From DASQZT01 sp035638575 (lineage in GTDB: Bacteria; Acidobacteriota; Terriglobia; Bryobacterales; Bryobacteraceae), in assembly GCA_035638575.1 (NCBI GenBank), contig DASQZT010000098.1:62001-126000 (forward strand): a DNA stretch of 64,000 nt. The letters are read 5' to 3'. The position numbers and the translations under genes were made by a program. How positions within the stretch are numbered: position 1 is the stretch's first letter; the number at the start of each line of letters is the position of its first letter. Positions 53,256-62,335 of the stretch are shown piece by piece. The notes beneath the pieces were generated by a model. It searched no databases. It was not told the DNA's origin and was given only the letters and a program-made list of their open reading frames with translations.

Positions 53256-55718
53256 GTGGAGCAGCATAGCAATCGAAGCTCCGGCGCTGCGGCCAAGGAC
53301 CCAACCGGTGTCTGGAGAGCGATCGAAGAGGAATTCCGGGCGACTGGCCAGGCGGCGGGCGTCCAAACGGCGCTGACGCGCGCGAGAGATGCGATTGCCC
53401 GTGATTCCTACGCTGCGTCGATCGAACCGGCCCTTCCACAATCCGCCGCGATGCTGGCGGCGGGCGCTTACGGCCGGTCCGAGACGTTTCCTTATTCCGA
53501 GTTGGACATCATCATCCTTCTCGAATCCGAGCGGCAATCGGACGCTCTCAAGGAATTGCTGCCCGAGTTCGTCCGATTGCTTTGGGACGAGGGACTGCGC
53601 CTGAACTGCACGGCCCTCACGGTAGGTGGCTGCCTGGAGGCCGCCGAGCTGGGCAGGGAACCCGGATTCAGCCTGCTGGGTCGCCGGTTCCTGGCGGGCG
53701 ACAGCGCGGTTTACGAAAAGCTCGATGGGAAGCTCACGGGGGCGCTGGCCACCCACGGCCAGGAGATGAGCCGGCGGCTTTGCGAGCTGGCCCGCGCGCG
53801 CCACGCCCGGTTTCAGAACACTCCTTACCACGCGGAGCCCGATGTCAAGGATGCCCCGGGCGGCCTCGAGGACGCGCGCCTCATCGACCGGCTCGCCATG
53901 CTGAGACCGGAACGCGAGGGAGGACGCGACGACCTGGGAGAAGCAGTCGCACTGGTCTCGGCGGCCCGCTGCTTTCTGCACTACCGCGCGGGATCGGACC
54001 GCAACATTCTGGATTTCGAAGCTCAGGAGGCCCTGGCCCGCCAGCCATTCGCCGGTGGCCAGCCAACCTCCGAGTGGATGCGCGAGTATTACCGATGCGC
54101 GCGCAGGATTTTCAACGGAGCGCGTCGCGCCATAGAGGGAAGCGAGAAGAGCCAGAGCTCACTGCTGGACAGCTTCCGCGAGTACCGCTCGCGACTCTCC
54201 AACCACGAGTTCACGGTTTCGCGCGAGCGATTGCTTTTGCGAAACCCGGCGCAACTGGCGAGCGACCCGGCGCTGGTGCTCCGGATGTTCGAGTTCGCCG
54301 GACGCCACGGTGTTCCGCCGGCCGCGGAAACCGAGCGGCGGCTGGAAGGGGCGCGGGATGCCTTCGCCGCCTGGTGCGCTCAGCCGCAACCTCTGTGGGC
54401 AGCGCTCAAGAGCGTCCTCGCGACGCCGCACGCCGCGATGGCGCTGCGGGCCATGGAGGCCAGCGGATTGCTGCGCGCGCTGTTTCCCGAATGGGGTGGC
54501 GTCGAACACCTGGTGGCGACGGACTCGGAGCGCCGCTACACCGCCGGCGAGGGGTCCCTGATGGCCATCGAACGCGTCACCGAATTGCGCTCGGCGGCTA
54601 CCGCGGAGCGGCAGCGATTCTCGCAATTGCTCTCGGAAATCGATGACTCCACGCTCCTCCTGTTCGCGCTTCTCTTTCATGAGATCGGGCGGGTCGCGGC
54701 GGGCCGCGAGCGCGACGCCATGGCCCGCATTCAGATGCCGGCCGAAGCGCGGAGCACCGTCGAGTTCCTGATCGAGCGCCAGTCCGGCCTTGCCGAAGCG
54801 ATCGGCGGCCGTGACATGGACGATCCCGCGACCGCGCGCCATCTGGCCGAGCGGGTGGGAACCATCGAGCGTCTGAAACTGCTTGCGGTGATGACCTGCG
54901 CCAGGATCTCCGCCGGCAGTATCGAGGCGAAAATCCCCTGGCGCCTGGAGCAGTTGTGGCGCGCGTACGATGTCACCCGGCATGAGCTGATGCGCGAACT
55001 GGAAACCGACCGCATTCAGCAGGTGCCCGGCGACCTGCCGGCAACCGCGGAGTTCATCAAGGGATTTCCGCGACGGTACCTGCGGGCACGCTCCTCCGCG
55101 GAGATCGAAGATCATCTTAAGCTTTTCGAGCAGAGCCGGCCCACCGGAGTGGCGGTGCGGCTGGACTCCATGGAAGGGGCTTATCGGTTTACGGTGGTGG
55201 CGCGGGACAAGCCGTCCCTGTTTGCATCGTTCGCCGGCGCGATTTCCAGTTTCGGACTGGACATCCTGAAGGCCGAAGCGTTTTCGAACGCCTCCGGAGT
55301 CATACTGGACACGTTCGTTTTCGCGGACCCGAAACGCATGCTCCAGCAGAATCCGACCGAAGCCGATCGGCTGAGCGACCTGATTCAGCGGATCGCCCTT
55401 GGCAAGACCGACGCCCAACGGCTGATTCGCGGCCGTGCACTGCCGGATTCCGGCAAGCGGACGGCACCATCCGAGGTGCAGTTCGATTCCGAAGCCTGCC
55501 CGACGGCGACGCTGGTGGAGATCGCAACCGACGACCGGCCGGGACTCCTCTACAGCCTGGCAACGGTCTTCTCCTCGAACGCCTGCAATATCGACGTGGT
55601 ACTGGTCGACACCAAGGGTCACCGCGCCATCGATGTGTTCTATGTGGCGCATGAGGGGCGCAAGCTGTCGCCGGAGATGCAAACGAGGCTGAAGGATAGG
55701 CTTCTGGCCGCGTGTTAG
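53256..55718 (+). CDS. GlnD-like protein with eroded nucleotidyltransferase and HD motifs
   Basis: The 820-residue protein has the full GlnD (PII uridylyl transferase/removing enzyme) layout: nucleotidyltransferase (about 65-180), the GlnD helical region with VKDAPGGLEDARLI, HD region (about 420-540) and two ACT domains (about 633-715 and 748-820). The ACT domains, which sense glutamine in GlnD, look intact. The transferase motif reads GAYGRSETFPYSELD (Glu82 where Asp is usual) and the usual DVGHSVR is RLNCTALT. The HD metal ligands are mostly absent: Gly433 for the first His, H475-E476 for His-Asp, no GDH, no RxH, and CAR for VAD. A catalytically altered or dead paralogue acting as a sensor is likely. 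The start is GTG. Confidence 0.75.
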   Translation: MEQHSNRSSGAAAKDPTGVWRAIEEEFRATGQAAGVQTALTRARDAIARDSYAASIEPALPQSAAMLAAGAYGRSETFPYSELDIIILLESERQSDALKELLPEFVRLLWDEGLRLNCTALTVGGCLEAAELGREPGFSLLGRRFLAGDSAVYEKLDGKLTGALATHGQEMSRRLCELARARHARFQNTPYHAEPDVKDAPGGLEDARLIDRLAMLRPEREGGRDDLGEAVALVSAARCFLHYRAGSDRNILDFEAQEALARQPFAGGQPTSEWMREYYRCARRIFNGARRAIEGSEKSQSSLLDSFREYRSRLSNHEFTVSRERLLLRNPAQLASDPALVLRMFEFAGRHGVPPAAETERRLEGARDAFAAWCAQPQPLWAALKSVLATPHAAMALRAMEASGLLRALFPEWGGVEHLVATDSERRYTAGEGSLMAIERVTELRSAATAERQRFSQLLSEIDDSTLLLFALLFHEIGRVAAGRERDAMARIQMPAEARSTVEFLIERQSGLAEAIGGRDMDDPATARHLAERVGTIERLKLLAVMTCARISAGSIEAKIPWRLEQLWRAYDVTRHELMRELETDRIQQVPGDLPATAEFIKGFPRRYLRARSSAEIEDHLKLFEQSRPTGVAVRLDSMEGAYRFTVVARDKPSLFASFAGAISSFGLDILKAEAFSNASGVILDTFVFADPKRMLQQNPTEADRLSDLIQRIALGKTDAQRLIRGRALPDSGKRTAPSEVQFDSEACPTATLVEIATDDRPGLLYSLATVFSSNACNIDVVLVDTKGHRAIDVFYVAHEGRKLSPEMQTRLKDRLLAAC

Positions 55719-55854
55719 CTTAAGGCGCCTGGGAAGAAACTAGCTTGCCGGTAGTGTGGGGCGTCAAATCACATTGAGGCCACGGACGCCGCTAGCCGCG
55801 CAGTCGCTCGGCTACGGCATCGGCAGCACGACGACCCTGGACGCGCAGGCCAAT

Positions 55855-55881
55855 TCCGCCGCCAGGCGGAGCCGCATTTTT
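55855..55881 (+). terminator. Candidate intrinsic terminator after the GlnD-like gene
   Basis: TCCGCC (55855-55860) and GGCGGA (55865-55870) form a perfect short stem with loop GCCA; six bases later TTTTT follows (55877-55881) on the plus strand. It lies between the convergent GlnD-like and GH43 genes. Confidence 0.4.
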
Positions 55882-55892
55882 CCACGCCCGCA

Positions 55893-56912
55893 TCATTTGC
55901 TCACGACGGCCTCGCCGGTGGTGATATCCAGGGTCCACGGCTTGGGCTCGGGAACCCACAGTTTGCCGCCGCCGATCTCCACCGGCATCCACAGGTATCG
56001 CGAGTCCCACTGGGTTCTCGGCTTCCAGATGTCGCCCATGAAAATGACAGTCGTTTTCTTCGAGCCCACCACCTTTAACAGCATGGTGGACTGCGAGCCG
56101 TACGTCTTCGTCTCGGGCGGAGCGATGTCGCGGAATTCCGACCACGGCCCTTCCAGGCTGGGCGCCGTGGCGTATTTGTTGGGATTAGCCGCCCACCCGG
56201 TGAGCGCGGACCCGATGGCATAATAAAGACCCTGGTAATGCACGATGGCGCCGCCTTCCATGTGCGCCGGAATGAGGCACATTTCCTTCTCGACCGAAAG
56301 ATAATCGTCGGAGAGCCGCGCGATGCGGAATCCGAACGGGCGGTCCTCGAATACCAGGTAGGCCGTGCCGTCGTCGTCGATGAACTGCCCGATATCGCGG
56401 CTCTCGTGCCCCAGCGGACGGAAGCTCTTCAGGTATTGGTAGTCGCCATCCACCGTATCGCTGGTGGCGACCCCGACGCGCGCGATTTTGTAGGAGCCCT
56501 CCGCGGTGCGTCCATCGATGTGCATATACATCACGAATTTCTTGGTCTTCGCGTTGTAGAAGACCTTGGGGCGCTCTAAAACCCAACCCGGCCCGAAGTT
56601 CTCGGGGTCGGCAAGCTGGATCACCTGCCGGCGGAAAGTCCAGTGCGCCAGGTCCTTGGAGGAATAGCAGCCGACGTAGCGTTTCGCTGGATCGAGCCCC
56701 TGGCCGCGGTCCTCGCCAAACCAGTAGTACGTATCGCCCAACTTGAGGATTCCGCCGCCGTGCGCCTGGACATGGCGGCCGCGGTCATCGGGCCAGACCT
56801 CGCCGGGATTGATCGTCTGTGCCGGGGAGGCGCCCACCTGTGCAGAGGACGCTTTCGGGATTATGAAGCCGCAGAGCACGACGGCAACGGCCAGGACTAA
56901 CGGATGTTTCAT
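55893..56912 (-). CDS. Secreted GH43-family glycosidase
   Basis: The protein is 339 residues from the ATG at 56910-56912, which gives a clean signal peptide (ending ASSAQ). It has a five-bladed beta-propeller of the GH43 type: VQAHGGGILKLGDTYYWFGEDRG, then SSKDLAHWTF, ERPKVFYNAKTKKFVMYMH, SRDIGQFIDDDGTAYLVFEDR and MEGGAIVHYQGLYYAIGS (acid-like Glu). The general base, modulator and acid would be in these motifs. The HxxGGG start resembles the exo-beta-1,3-galactanase and related subgroups, so arabinogalactan side chains of pectin are a possible substrate. It is followed upstream by a GH28 gene five bases away from the same strand group. Confidence 0.85.
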   Translation of the reverse strand: MKHPLVLAVAVVLCGFIIPKASSAQVGASPAQTINPGEVWPDDRGRHVQAHGGGILKLGDTYYWFGEDRGQGLDPAKRYVGCYSSKDLAHWTFRRQVIQLADPENFGPGWVLERPKVFYNAKTKKFVMYMHIDGRTAEGSYKIARVGVATSDTVDGDYQYLKSFRPLGHESRDIGQFIDDDGTAYLVFEDRPFGFRIARLSDDYLSVEKEMCLIPAHMEGGAIVHYQGLYYAIGSALTGWAANPNKYATAPSLEGPWSEFRDIAPPETKTYGSQSTMLLKVVGSKKTTVIFMGDIWKPRTQWDSRYLWMPVEIGGGKLWVPEPKPWTLDITTGEAVVSK

Positions 56913-57025
56913 GTGAGCCTCGGAGATCAACAATGGTAACGCCGGGCGGGCAGTGGTATTCGAGCGTGTGGCTGTGATGACCGCTCCCTCACGGTCGAGC
57001 TTCTGCCAGCGGCTCGGCAACGGCG

Positions 57026-58621
57026 TTACTTGACGGACTCGGCTTCAGTGGGCGGTTCGGCGGATTTCCAGTAGTCGGCCTTCACTTCGGCTGTCGGTTT
57101 GCGAGCGCCGGAAAGGACGTTCCCTTCCAGGAAGATGCTCTTCAACTCGCCGGGTCCGGTGGAGAGAAAGACGCCCGTTCCCGGGAAGGCGCGGCTGGCG
57201 CGCACGATGGCCCCGGGAGTGCGGTCGAGGCGCACCACCGGAGAGTCCGCGCGGGGCACGCGCGTCGAGACATTGTCCAGTTCCAGTTCGTGCGAATCCC
57301 GCACCAGAAAGGCAGGTCCTGTTTCCGCGTCGATCCGCACATCGTGCAGTTCCAGGGCGGCGGTGTTGAACGCCTTCATGCCCGCTTTGGCCGAGGCGAC
57401 AACGCCGGAGATGCGAAGGCCGGAGATCGGCATTTCGGGCAACCCTTCGACATCGATTGCCACCCGCGCGCGGCGGATGTTCATGTTGCTGACGGCGATG
57501 TCGCGAAACACGGGCGTCGTGTTCGATACCGGCTCCGGGGCGTCGCGCCTCACCTCGCCCTCCATCAGGTAATAGTTGGTCACGTTGATCGCCTGGCCGA
57601 CATCGTCCATCACCCAGTTGTCGAATCGGACGTTCTCGACTCCGCCCCCGCGGCCACGGCGGCTTTTGATGCGCACGCCCATCTGAGTGCCGGCGCAGGT
57701 CAGGTTAGTGGCCACCAGGTTGCGGACCCAGCCCGAGGTTTCGCTGCCGATGGTGACGGCGCCATGAGCGCGGTGCACGGTGCAATTGGCGATCGAAATA
57801 TTCTCGCTCGGGCGGTTGACCCGCAAGCCGTCGGCATCCTTGCCGGACTTGATGACGATCCCGTCGTCGCCGGTGTCGATATAGCAGTTGGAGATGCGAA
57901 CGTTGCGGCTGGAGTCCACGGCGATGCCGTCGGTGTGAACGCCCGGGTAGGTTTCGATGATGACGTCGCGCACCACTACGTTGTCGGAGTAGAGAAGATG
58001 GATAGTCCACATGGGCGAACCGGAGAAGCGGACGCCCTCGATCAGGACATTCTTGCTGTCCATCGTGCGGACGAAGGAGGGGCGCAGCTCGGGCGCCGCC
58101 GCGAGATAGGCCTCCCGGGGCGCGGGGGTTTTGACTTCGAGAAGTTGCAGCAGGCTCTCCCAGTTCGGACCGTTGGCGCTTCCGGGATCGCTGCCCGCGG
58201 CCCGCTGGCGTGGCATCAGCTTCATCCACTCGGCGTTGTCGCTGGCCAGCACGCCGCGGCCGGTGATGGCGACGTTCTCCAGGTGGCGGCCGCCGATCAG
58301 CGGGACGGGCGTGAGGGCTTCGATGCTCTGTTGGCGTCCCTCGGTAAAGGGGAGGCGCGCGGCGGGAAAGCGCACGGTCGCGCCGGCGTCGAGGTGCAGG
58401 GTCAGGTTGCTCACCAGCTCGATGGGGCCGCTGACGTAATTGCCGGCGGGGATGAACACGGTGCCGCCGCCCGCGGCTTTGGCCGCTTGAATCGCCGATC
58501 GGATGGCCTCTGTCGCGGGTGCGGAGGCGTCATTCCGGGCCCCGTAGTCGAGGATGTTGAAGAACGGGCCGGCACTCCAGGCGGGTGCGGCCAGGAGAAC
58601 GAGAAAGGGTAGGCGTTGCAT
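57026..58621 (-). CDS. Secreted GH28 polygalacturonase-type hydrolase
   Basis: The 531-residue protein has a signal peptide (LPFLVLLAAPAWSAG), a pectate-lyase-like N-terminal motif (LDYGARNDASAPATEAI) and a right-handed beta-helix. The GH28 catalytic set is seen in order: HTDGIAVDS (Asp), DTGDDGIVIKSGKDADG (Asp-Asp), HGAVTIGSE (His) and RIKSRRGRGGGVENV (Arg, Lys). It hydrolyses alpha-1,4-galacturonic bonds in homogalacturonan or xylogalacturonan, or the RG-I backbone. Its stop is followed closely by a probable cooperating GH43 gene. Confidence 0.93.
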   Translation of the reverse strand: MQRLPFLVLLAAPAWSAGPFFNILDYGARNDASAPATEAIRSAIQAAKAAGGGTVFIPAGNYVSGPIELVSNLTLHLDAGATVRFPAARLPFTEGRQQSIEALTPVPLIGGRHLENVAITGRGVLASDNAEWMKLMPRQRAAGSDPGSANGPNWESLLQLLEVKTPAPREAYLAAAPELRPSFVRTMDSKNVLIEGVRFSGSPMWTIHLLYSDNVVVRDVIIETYPGVHTDGIAVDSSRNVRISNCYIDTGDDGIVIKSGKDADGLRVNRPSENISIANCTVHRAHGAVTIGSETSGWVRNLVATNLTCAGTQMGVRIKSRRGRGGGVENVRFDNWVMDDVGQAINVTNYYLMEGEVRRDAPEPVSNTTPVFRDIAVSNMNIRRARVAIDVEGLPEMPISGLRISGVVASAKAGMKAFNTAALELHDVRIDAETGPAFLVRDSHELELDNVSTRVPRADSPVVRLDRTPGAIVRASRAFPGTGVFLSTGPGELKSIFLEGNVLSGARKPTAEVKADYWKSAEPPTEAESVK

Positions 58622-58644
58622 TGCGAGCCAACCGCTGCTTGGGT

Positions 58645-59769
58645 CTAATGCCCCGAGCAGCAGCTGAGGATTTCCGGCATTGCGGGCTGCGTGGTCTCGC
58701 CTGACGCAAAATAACGCTGCCCGGAAAGATTCCGGTAGATCGCGCCTGCCACACCCGCGGCGACCGGACCGCTCACCGCTTTGGTGCCGCCCGCCAGCAT
58801 CACCACCACGACCAGTTGATGGTGCCCGACGTCATTGAACGATCCGAACCATCCCATGTGGTGCGACGCCCGGAAATCCGTGCAGGTGCCGGTCTTGCCC
58901 AGGATGGGTTCGTTGGGATCGTAGTTGGCGCGCCGGGCCGTCCCGTAGTCGACCGCGCCGCGCATCCCCACTTTCAAATCGGCAATGGCATCCGGCGCTA
59001 CTTCCAGCTTGCGCTTCACCTTGGACTCGAACCGGTCGCTTTCAGCCTGGTTGCGCGGGTATTGCAGATAATACATCGTGCCGCCGTTGGCGATGGAGGA
59101 AAGCAGCGCCGCCAGTTCGAGTGGCGTCACCAGGAAACCCTCGCCGAAGCTGGTCAGCAAGCCGACACCGCCCCATTTTGGGGGTTCCGAGGGCACCGCG
59201 CCGGGCTGCTCGCCTGCGATGTCCAGCCCCGCCTTCTCGCCAAACCCCAGCATCTGCGCGTAGTGCGTTACCCGTTCGAACCCTAACCGGTTGCCCAGGA
59301 TCGCGAAGTACTGATTGTTGGAATGCGCAATGGCGGTGCCCAGGTTGAAACTTTCGCGCCGGCTGATGTGAATGAACGTGTCGGGGCTCACCACGTGCTC
59401 GCTGAGCGCAGCCAGCGAGGTCACCAGCTTGATGGTGGAACAGGGGGTGAAACCGCTGGCCATCGCCAGCTTCTGGTTCACGATGGTGAGGATGTGCCCG
59501 TCGGTCGGATTGACCACCACCACACTGCCATTCATGGTGCCGAGCGCTTCCACTGCCGCCCGCCGGATGGTGAGATCGTCGCCATCGACGTTGTCGCCGA
59601 CCGTGGGATCCACCATCGGCTCCCTCGGCCGGACAGCCTTCTTCTTACCTTTGCTCGCCTTCCTGGCAGTTGGCGCTGGTATGTCTGGCCTCTTCGCTTG
59701 CGCGGAGGCGGAGTGAGTGCTCTGGAGCAGACCCACCAGAAGCAGCGAGCAGAGTAGGTAGCCTTTCAT
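58645..59769 (-). CDS. Stand-alone penicillin-binding transpeptidase domain protein
   Basis: The protein is 374 residues from the ATG at 59767-59769 (a basic signal-anchor, KGYLLCSLLLVGLLQSTHSASAQ). Only a transpeptidase domain follows: S111-T-I-K114 (SxxK), S150-N-N152 (SxN) and K292-T-G294 (KTG). It has no PBP dimerisation or glycosyltransferase domain, and a Lys/Arg-rich linker (about 25-50) joins the anchor to the domain. It may be a class-B-like PBP fragment, a peptidoglycan transpeptidase, or a class-D-type beta-lactam-binding protein. Residue 110 before the active Ser is Cys, and the C-terminus ends in SCCSGH. Confidence 0.85.
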   Translation of the reverse strand: MKGYLLCSLLLVGLLQSTHSASAQAKRPDIPAPTARKASKGKKKAVRPREPMVDPTVGDNVDGDDLTIRRAAVEALGTMNGSVVVVNPTDGHILTIVNQKLAMASGFTPCSTIKLVTSLAALSEHVVSPDTFIHISRRESFNLGTAIAHSNNQYFAILGNRLGFERVTHYAQMLGFGEKAGLDIAGEQPGAVPSEPPKWGGVGLLTSFGEGFLVTPLELAALLSSIANGGTMYYLQYPRNQAESDRFESKVKRKLEVAPDAIADLKVGMRGAVDYGTARRANYDPNEPILGKTGTCTDFRASHHMGWFGSFNDVGHHQLVVVVMLAGGTKAVSGPVAAGVAGAIYRNLSGQRYFASGETTQPAMPEILSCCSGH

Positions 59770-59845
59770 TTTGTGGCGCGCGCCGGACGCGACCCCTCGG
59801 CACATCCGGGTCGCCTCAGTCAATCTGTAACAACCTGACGGACTT

Positions 59846-59851
59846 ATTATA
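59846..59851 (-). promoter_or_regulatory. Candidate -10 element of the transpeptidase gene
   Basis: On the minus strand the bases read TATAAT, 77 bases before the ATG. The expected spacer contains the palindrome GGCGCGCGCC; no consensus -35 is seen. Confidence 0.4.
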
Positions 59852-59895
59852 CTTCGGCGCGCGCCGGAAAAAACTGTAGTGTGGCAGAAAACCTC

Positions 59896-59924
59896 AAAAA
59901 AACCCCGGGATATCCCCTACCGGG
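59896..59924 (-). terminator. Possible terminator overlapping the SPFH stop codon
   Basis: On the minus strand CCCGG and CCGGG can pair across the stop codon region (about 59904-59924), with the internal palindrome GGGATATCCC, and are followed by a run of seven T. The stem is short, so this is a weak call. Confidence 0.35.
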
Positions 59925-61131
59925 CCGGCGGCGGAGCGGCCGGGGTGACGCCGTGCAGCACGTCGTTGGCGAAGAAGAACTTGCCGTCGCTCGGCACCAT
60001 CATGATCTGCACTTTGTCGGACAGCTTGTCGGCGATGATCTTCTGCAGCAGGATCGGGTTGTCCTTAAGGATGACCGCCTCCACGCGCAGGTTGTCGGCA
60101 TCCGCCTGGGACATCGCCGTGACGCGGTCGGCCTCGGCCAGGTTCATCAGCTTGAGGCGCTCCAGCTCGGCTTTGCCGTCGATCACCTTGGCCTGCGCCC
60201 GGGCCTCGGCTTCCAGGCGGGTCTGCTCGATCTGCTTCTGCTTGAGGGGCAGGGTGTACTGCATGGCATCGGACTGCCCTTTGGCCTGGAGCACGGCCAC
60301 CTGGGCCTGGGCCTCGGCGGCTTTCACCTGACGGGCCTTATCCGCCTCGGCTTCCAGCTCGGCGGTGCGCACCTGCTTCTGTTTGACGTCCACCTCGACG
60401 GTCAGCCGCTCGTTTTCCTGCTCCTTGAGGAGCACGCCTTCGAGACCCTTGGCATATTCGGCGGGAAGCTGGATGTCGCGCAGCATGACCTCTTTCACCA
60501 CGATGGCGTCGGGCGCCAGCCGGCGGGTAATCGCTCCAGCCGCCTCCCTGCGGATCTCCTCGCGACGCGCGGCGAACAGGTCCCGCACCAGGTAGTTCGG
60601 GGCGATCTCGCGGAACGAGGTGGCCACCACCGGCGGCACCAGTTCCTGGTCGACGGGCTGCGGCAGGTTGGCATGAACGTATGCCAGCCGTTGCGGGTCG
60701 ATTCGATAGCGGACCGCGACGGCGAGCCCTACCGACAGCCCTTCCCTGGTTTGCACGTTCAGCGGGGCGCCCAACGAGCCGGCGGGTCTTTCGCCGAGGG
60801 TGGTCTGATAAACCTGGTCGCGAACATCGTACAGGGCGACGCTCTGAACGAGCGGGACGACGACGTGCAGCCCGGGATACAGCGTACCGGGCCGCGTTCC
60901 GGAGATCTGGCTGACGCGCACGCCGGCCATTCCGGCGGGAACGACCTCGATGGCGAGCCCGGCCAGCAGCGGCGCGAGCGACACGGCGGCGATGCGCGCG
61001 GCGGCGCGCCATCGCGGTTGGTATGCCGGTTCCAGCCAATACCGGCGATAGGAATCGTACAGCGCAACGGCCGCGGCGGCGGCCAGCAGCGCGAGCCCCA
61101 AAGCTTCGAGCAGGTACTTCAAAGTGAGCAT
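59917..61131 (-). CDS. SPFH/prohibitin-type membrane scaffold protein
   Basis: The protein is 404 residues from ATG 61129-61131 (GGAGG eight bases before). It has two membrane spans (about 6-25 and 44-65), an SPFH/band-7 domain (about 68-245, with GTRPGTLYPGLHVVVPLVQSV and VQTREGLSVGLAVAVRYRID) and a long charged coiled coil (about 250-375; KQKQVRTAELEAEADKARQVKAAEAQAQ). Such proteins form large ring assemblies in membranes that guide proteases or other membrane proteins. Partner unknown. Confidence 0.9.
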   Translation of the reverse strand: MLTLKYLLEALGLALLAAAAAVALYDSYRRYWLEPAYQPRWRAAARIAAVSLAPLLAGLAIEVVPAGMAGVRVSQISGTRPGTLYPGLHVVVPLVQSVALYDVRDQVYQTTLGERPAGSLGAPLNVQTREGLSVGLAVAVRYRIDPQRLAYVHANLPQPVDQELVPPVVATSFREIAPNYLVRDLFAARREEIRREAAGAITRRLAPDAIVVKEVMLRDIQLPAEYAKGLEGVLLKEQENERLTVEVDVKQKQVRTAELEAEADKARQVKAAEAQAQVAVLQAKGQSDAMQYTLPLKQKQIEQTRLEAEARAQAKVIDGKAELERLKLMNLAEADRVTAMSQADADNLRVEAVILKDNPILLQKIIADKLSDKVQIMMVPSDGKFFFANDVLHGVTPAAPPPAR

Positions 61132-61270
61132 TGTGTTTCCTCCGCCCGCTGGTATCGCAAGCCGGAGTCCACGTGGCCGAAGCCCGCCTGTGTGCATTTG
61201 GCGGTGCTTTCGGCCGGGAGTTGCGTGTCAAACCAAAAACGGCGTGGATGCCGCGACACGCCGCGCCGGG

Positions 61271-62335
61271 TTACTGCAGCGCTTCGGCGAGGTGCGGCTG
61301 GTAGATGCAGCGCGGGTCTTCAGCCAGGTAGTCGCCGGTGAACGCGTAGGCCCGCGAGCGCGATCCGCCGCAGACCTTCTTGTATTCGCAGATGCCGCAC
61401 TTGCCCTCGCGCTGGTCGATATCGCGCAGCGTGCGGAACAGCTCGGAGTTGCGGTAGACGTCGGTGAGCGAATCCTGGAGCACATTGCCGCCGGTCAACG
61501 GCAGAAACCCGCTGGGGAAAATCTCGCCCGTGTGCGAGACGAACACGAAGCCCTTGCCGTCGCTGACGCCGGCGGTGCGCCACGCCACTCCCCTGGCGTT
61601 CTCGTTTTCGGTGACACCGTGCTCGGCCTTGACGCGCTGCGCCACGTAGCGGCGGTAGTGCATGGCCTCGGTGGTCTTCACGCCGAACGGCGCGGTCTTG
61701 GAAAGCTCGTACATGAACTCGAAGACCTGCTCGTACTCGGGCGCCAGCAGATCGTCGCCTTCGGCCGCGCGGCCGGTCACGATGAGGAAGAACAGGCTCC
61801 ACATTTTGGTCCGGACTTCCTTAGCGATCTCGGCCATCTCGGGGAGGCGCGCCATGTTGCGCCGCGTGATGGTGGTCTGAAGCTGGGTATCGAGCCCGAT
61901 GTCGCGCGCGTGCCGCAGGGCGAACATGGCGCGGTCGAAGGTGCCGGGAATTCCGCGGAAATCGTCGTGGGTGGGGGCGTCCGGCCCGTCGAGGCTGATG
62001 GCCATTCGGGAAACCCCGGCCGCTTGGAACCGCTCGATGGCCTCGGCGGTGAGCAGGGGCGTGGCGCTGGGCGTGACATTGGTGCGGAGCCCGATCTTCA
62101 CGGCATAGCGGACCAATTCATAAAGGTCGGGCCGTTTCAGCGGATCGCCGCCGGTGAACACCATCAGGGGTTCGCCGAACGAGCGGATCTCGTCGAGGAG
62201 GCGATAGCCCTGTTCGGTGGTGAGTTCCGCGGGGTTCCGCTCGGATTGGGCGGACGCGCGGCAATGCACGCAGGCCAGGTCACAGGCCTGGGTCACTTCC
62301 CAGATCACCAGCATCGGGGATTGATCGAAGTTCAC
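61271..62335 (-). CDS. Radical SAM/SPASM-domain enzyme
   Basis: The 354-residue protein has the AdoMet iron-sulfur motif C18DLACVHC25, then FTGGDPLKRPDL and SLDGPDAPTHDDFRG, and a C-terminal SPASM/twitch cluster (CGICEYKKVCGGSRSRAYAFTGDYLAEDPRC). This C-terminal pattern is like the haem-d1/alternative-haem group and related peptide-modifying enzymes. No precursor peptide is visible nearby. The start is GTG at 62333-62335 after a strong GGAGGAGA site. Confidence 0.87.
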   Translation of the reverse strand: MNFDQSPMLVIWEVTQACDLACVHCRASAQSERNPAELTTEQGYRLLDEIRSFGEPLMVFTGGDPLKRPDLYELVRYAVKIGLRTNVTPSATPLLTAEAIERFQAAGVSRMAISLDGPDAPTHDDFRGIPGTFDRAMFALRHARDIGLDTQLQTTITRRNMARLPEMAEIAKEVRTKMWSLFFLIVTGRAAEGDDLLAPEYEQVFEFMYELSKTAPFGVKTTEAMHYRRYVAQRVKAEHGVTENENARGVAWRTAGVSDGKGFVFVSHTGEIFPSGFLPLTGGNVLQDSLTDVYRNSELFRTLRDIDQREGKCGICEYKKVCGGSRSRAYAFTGDYLAEDPRCIYQPHLAEALQ

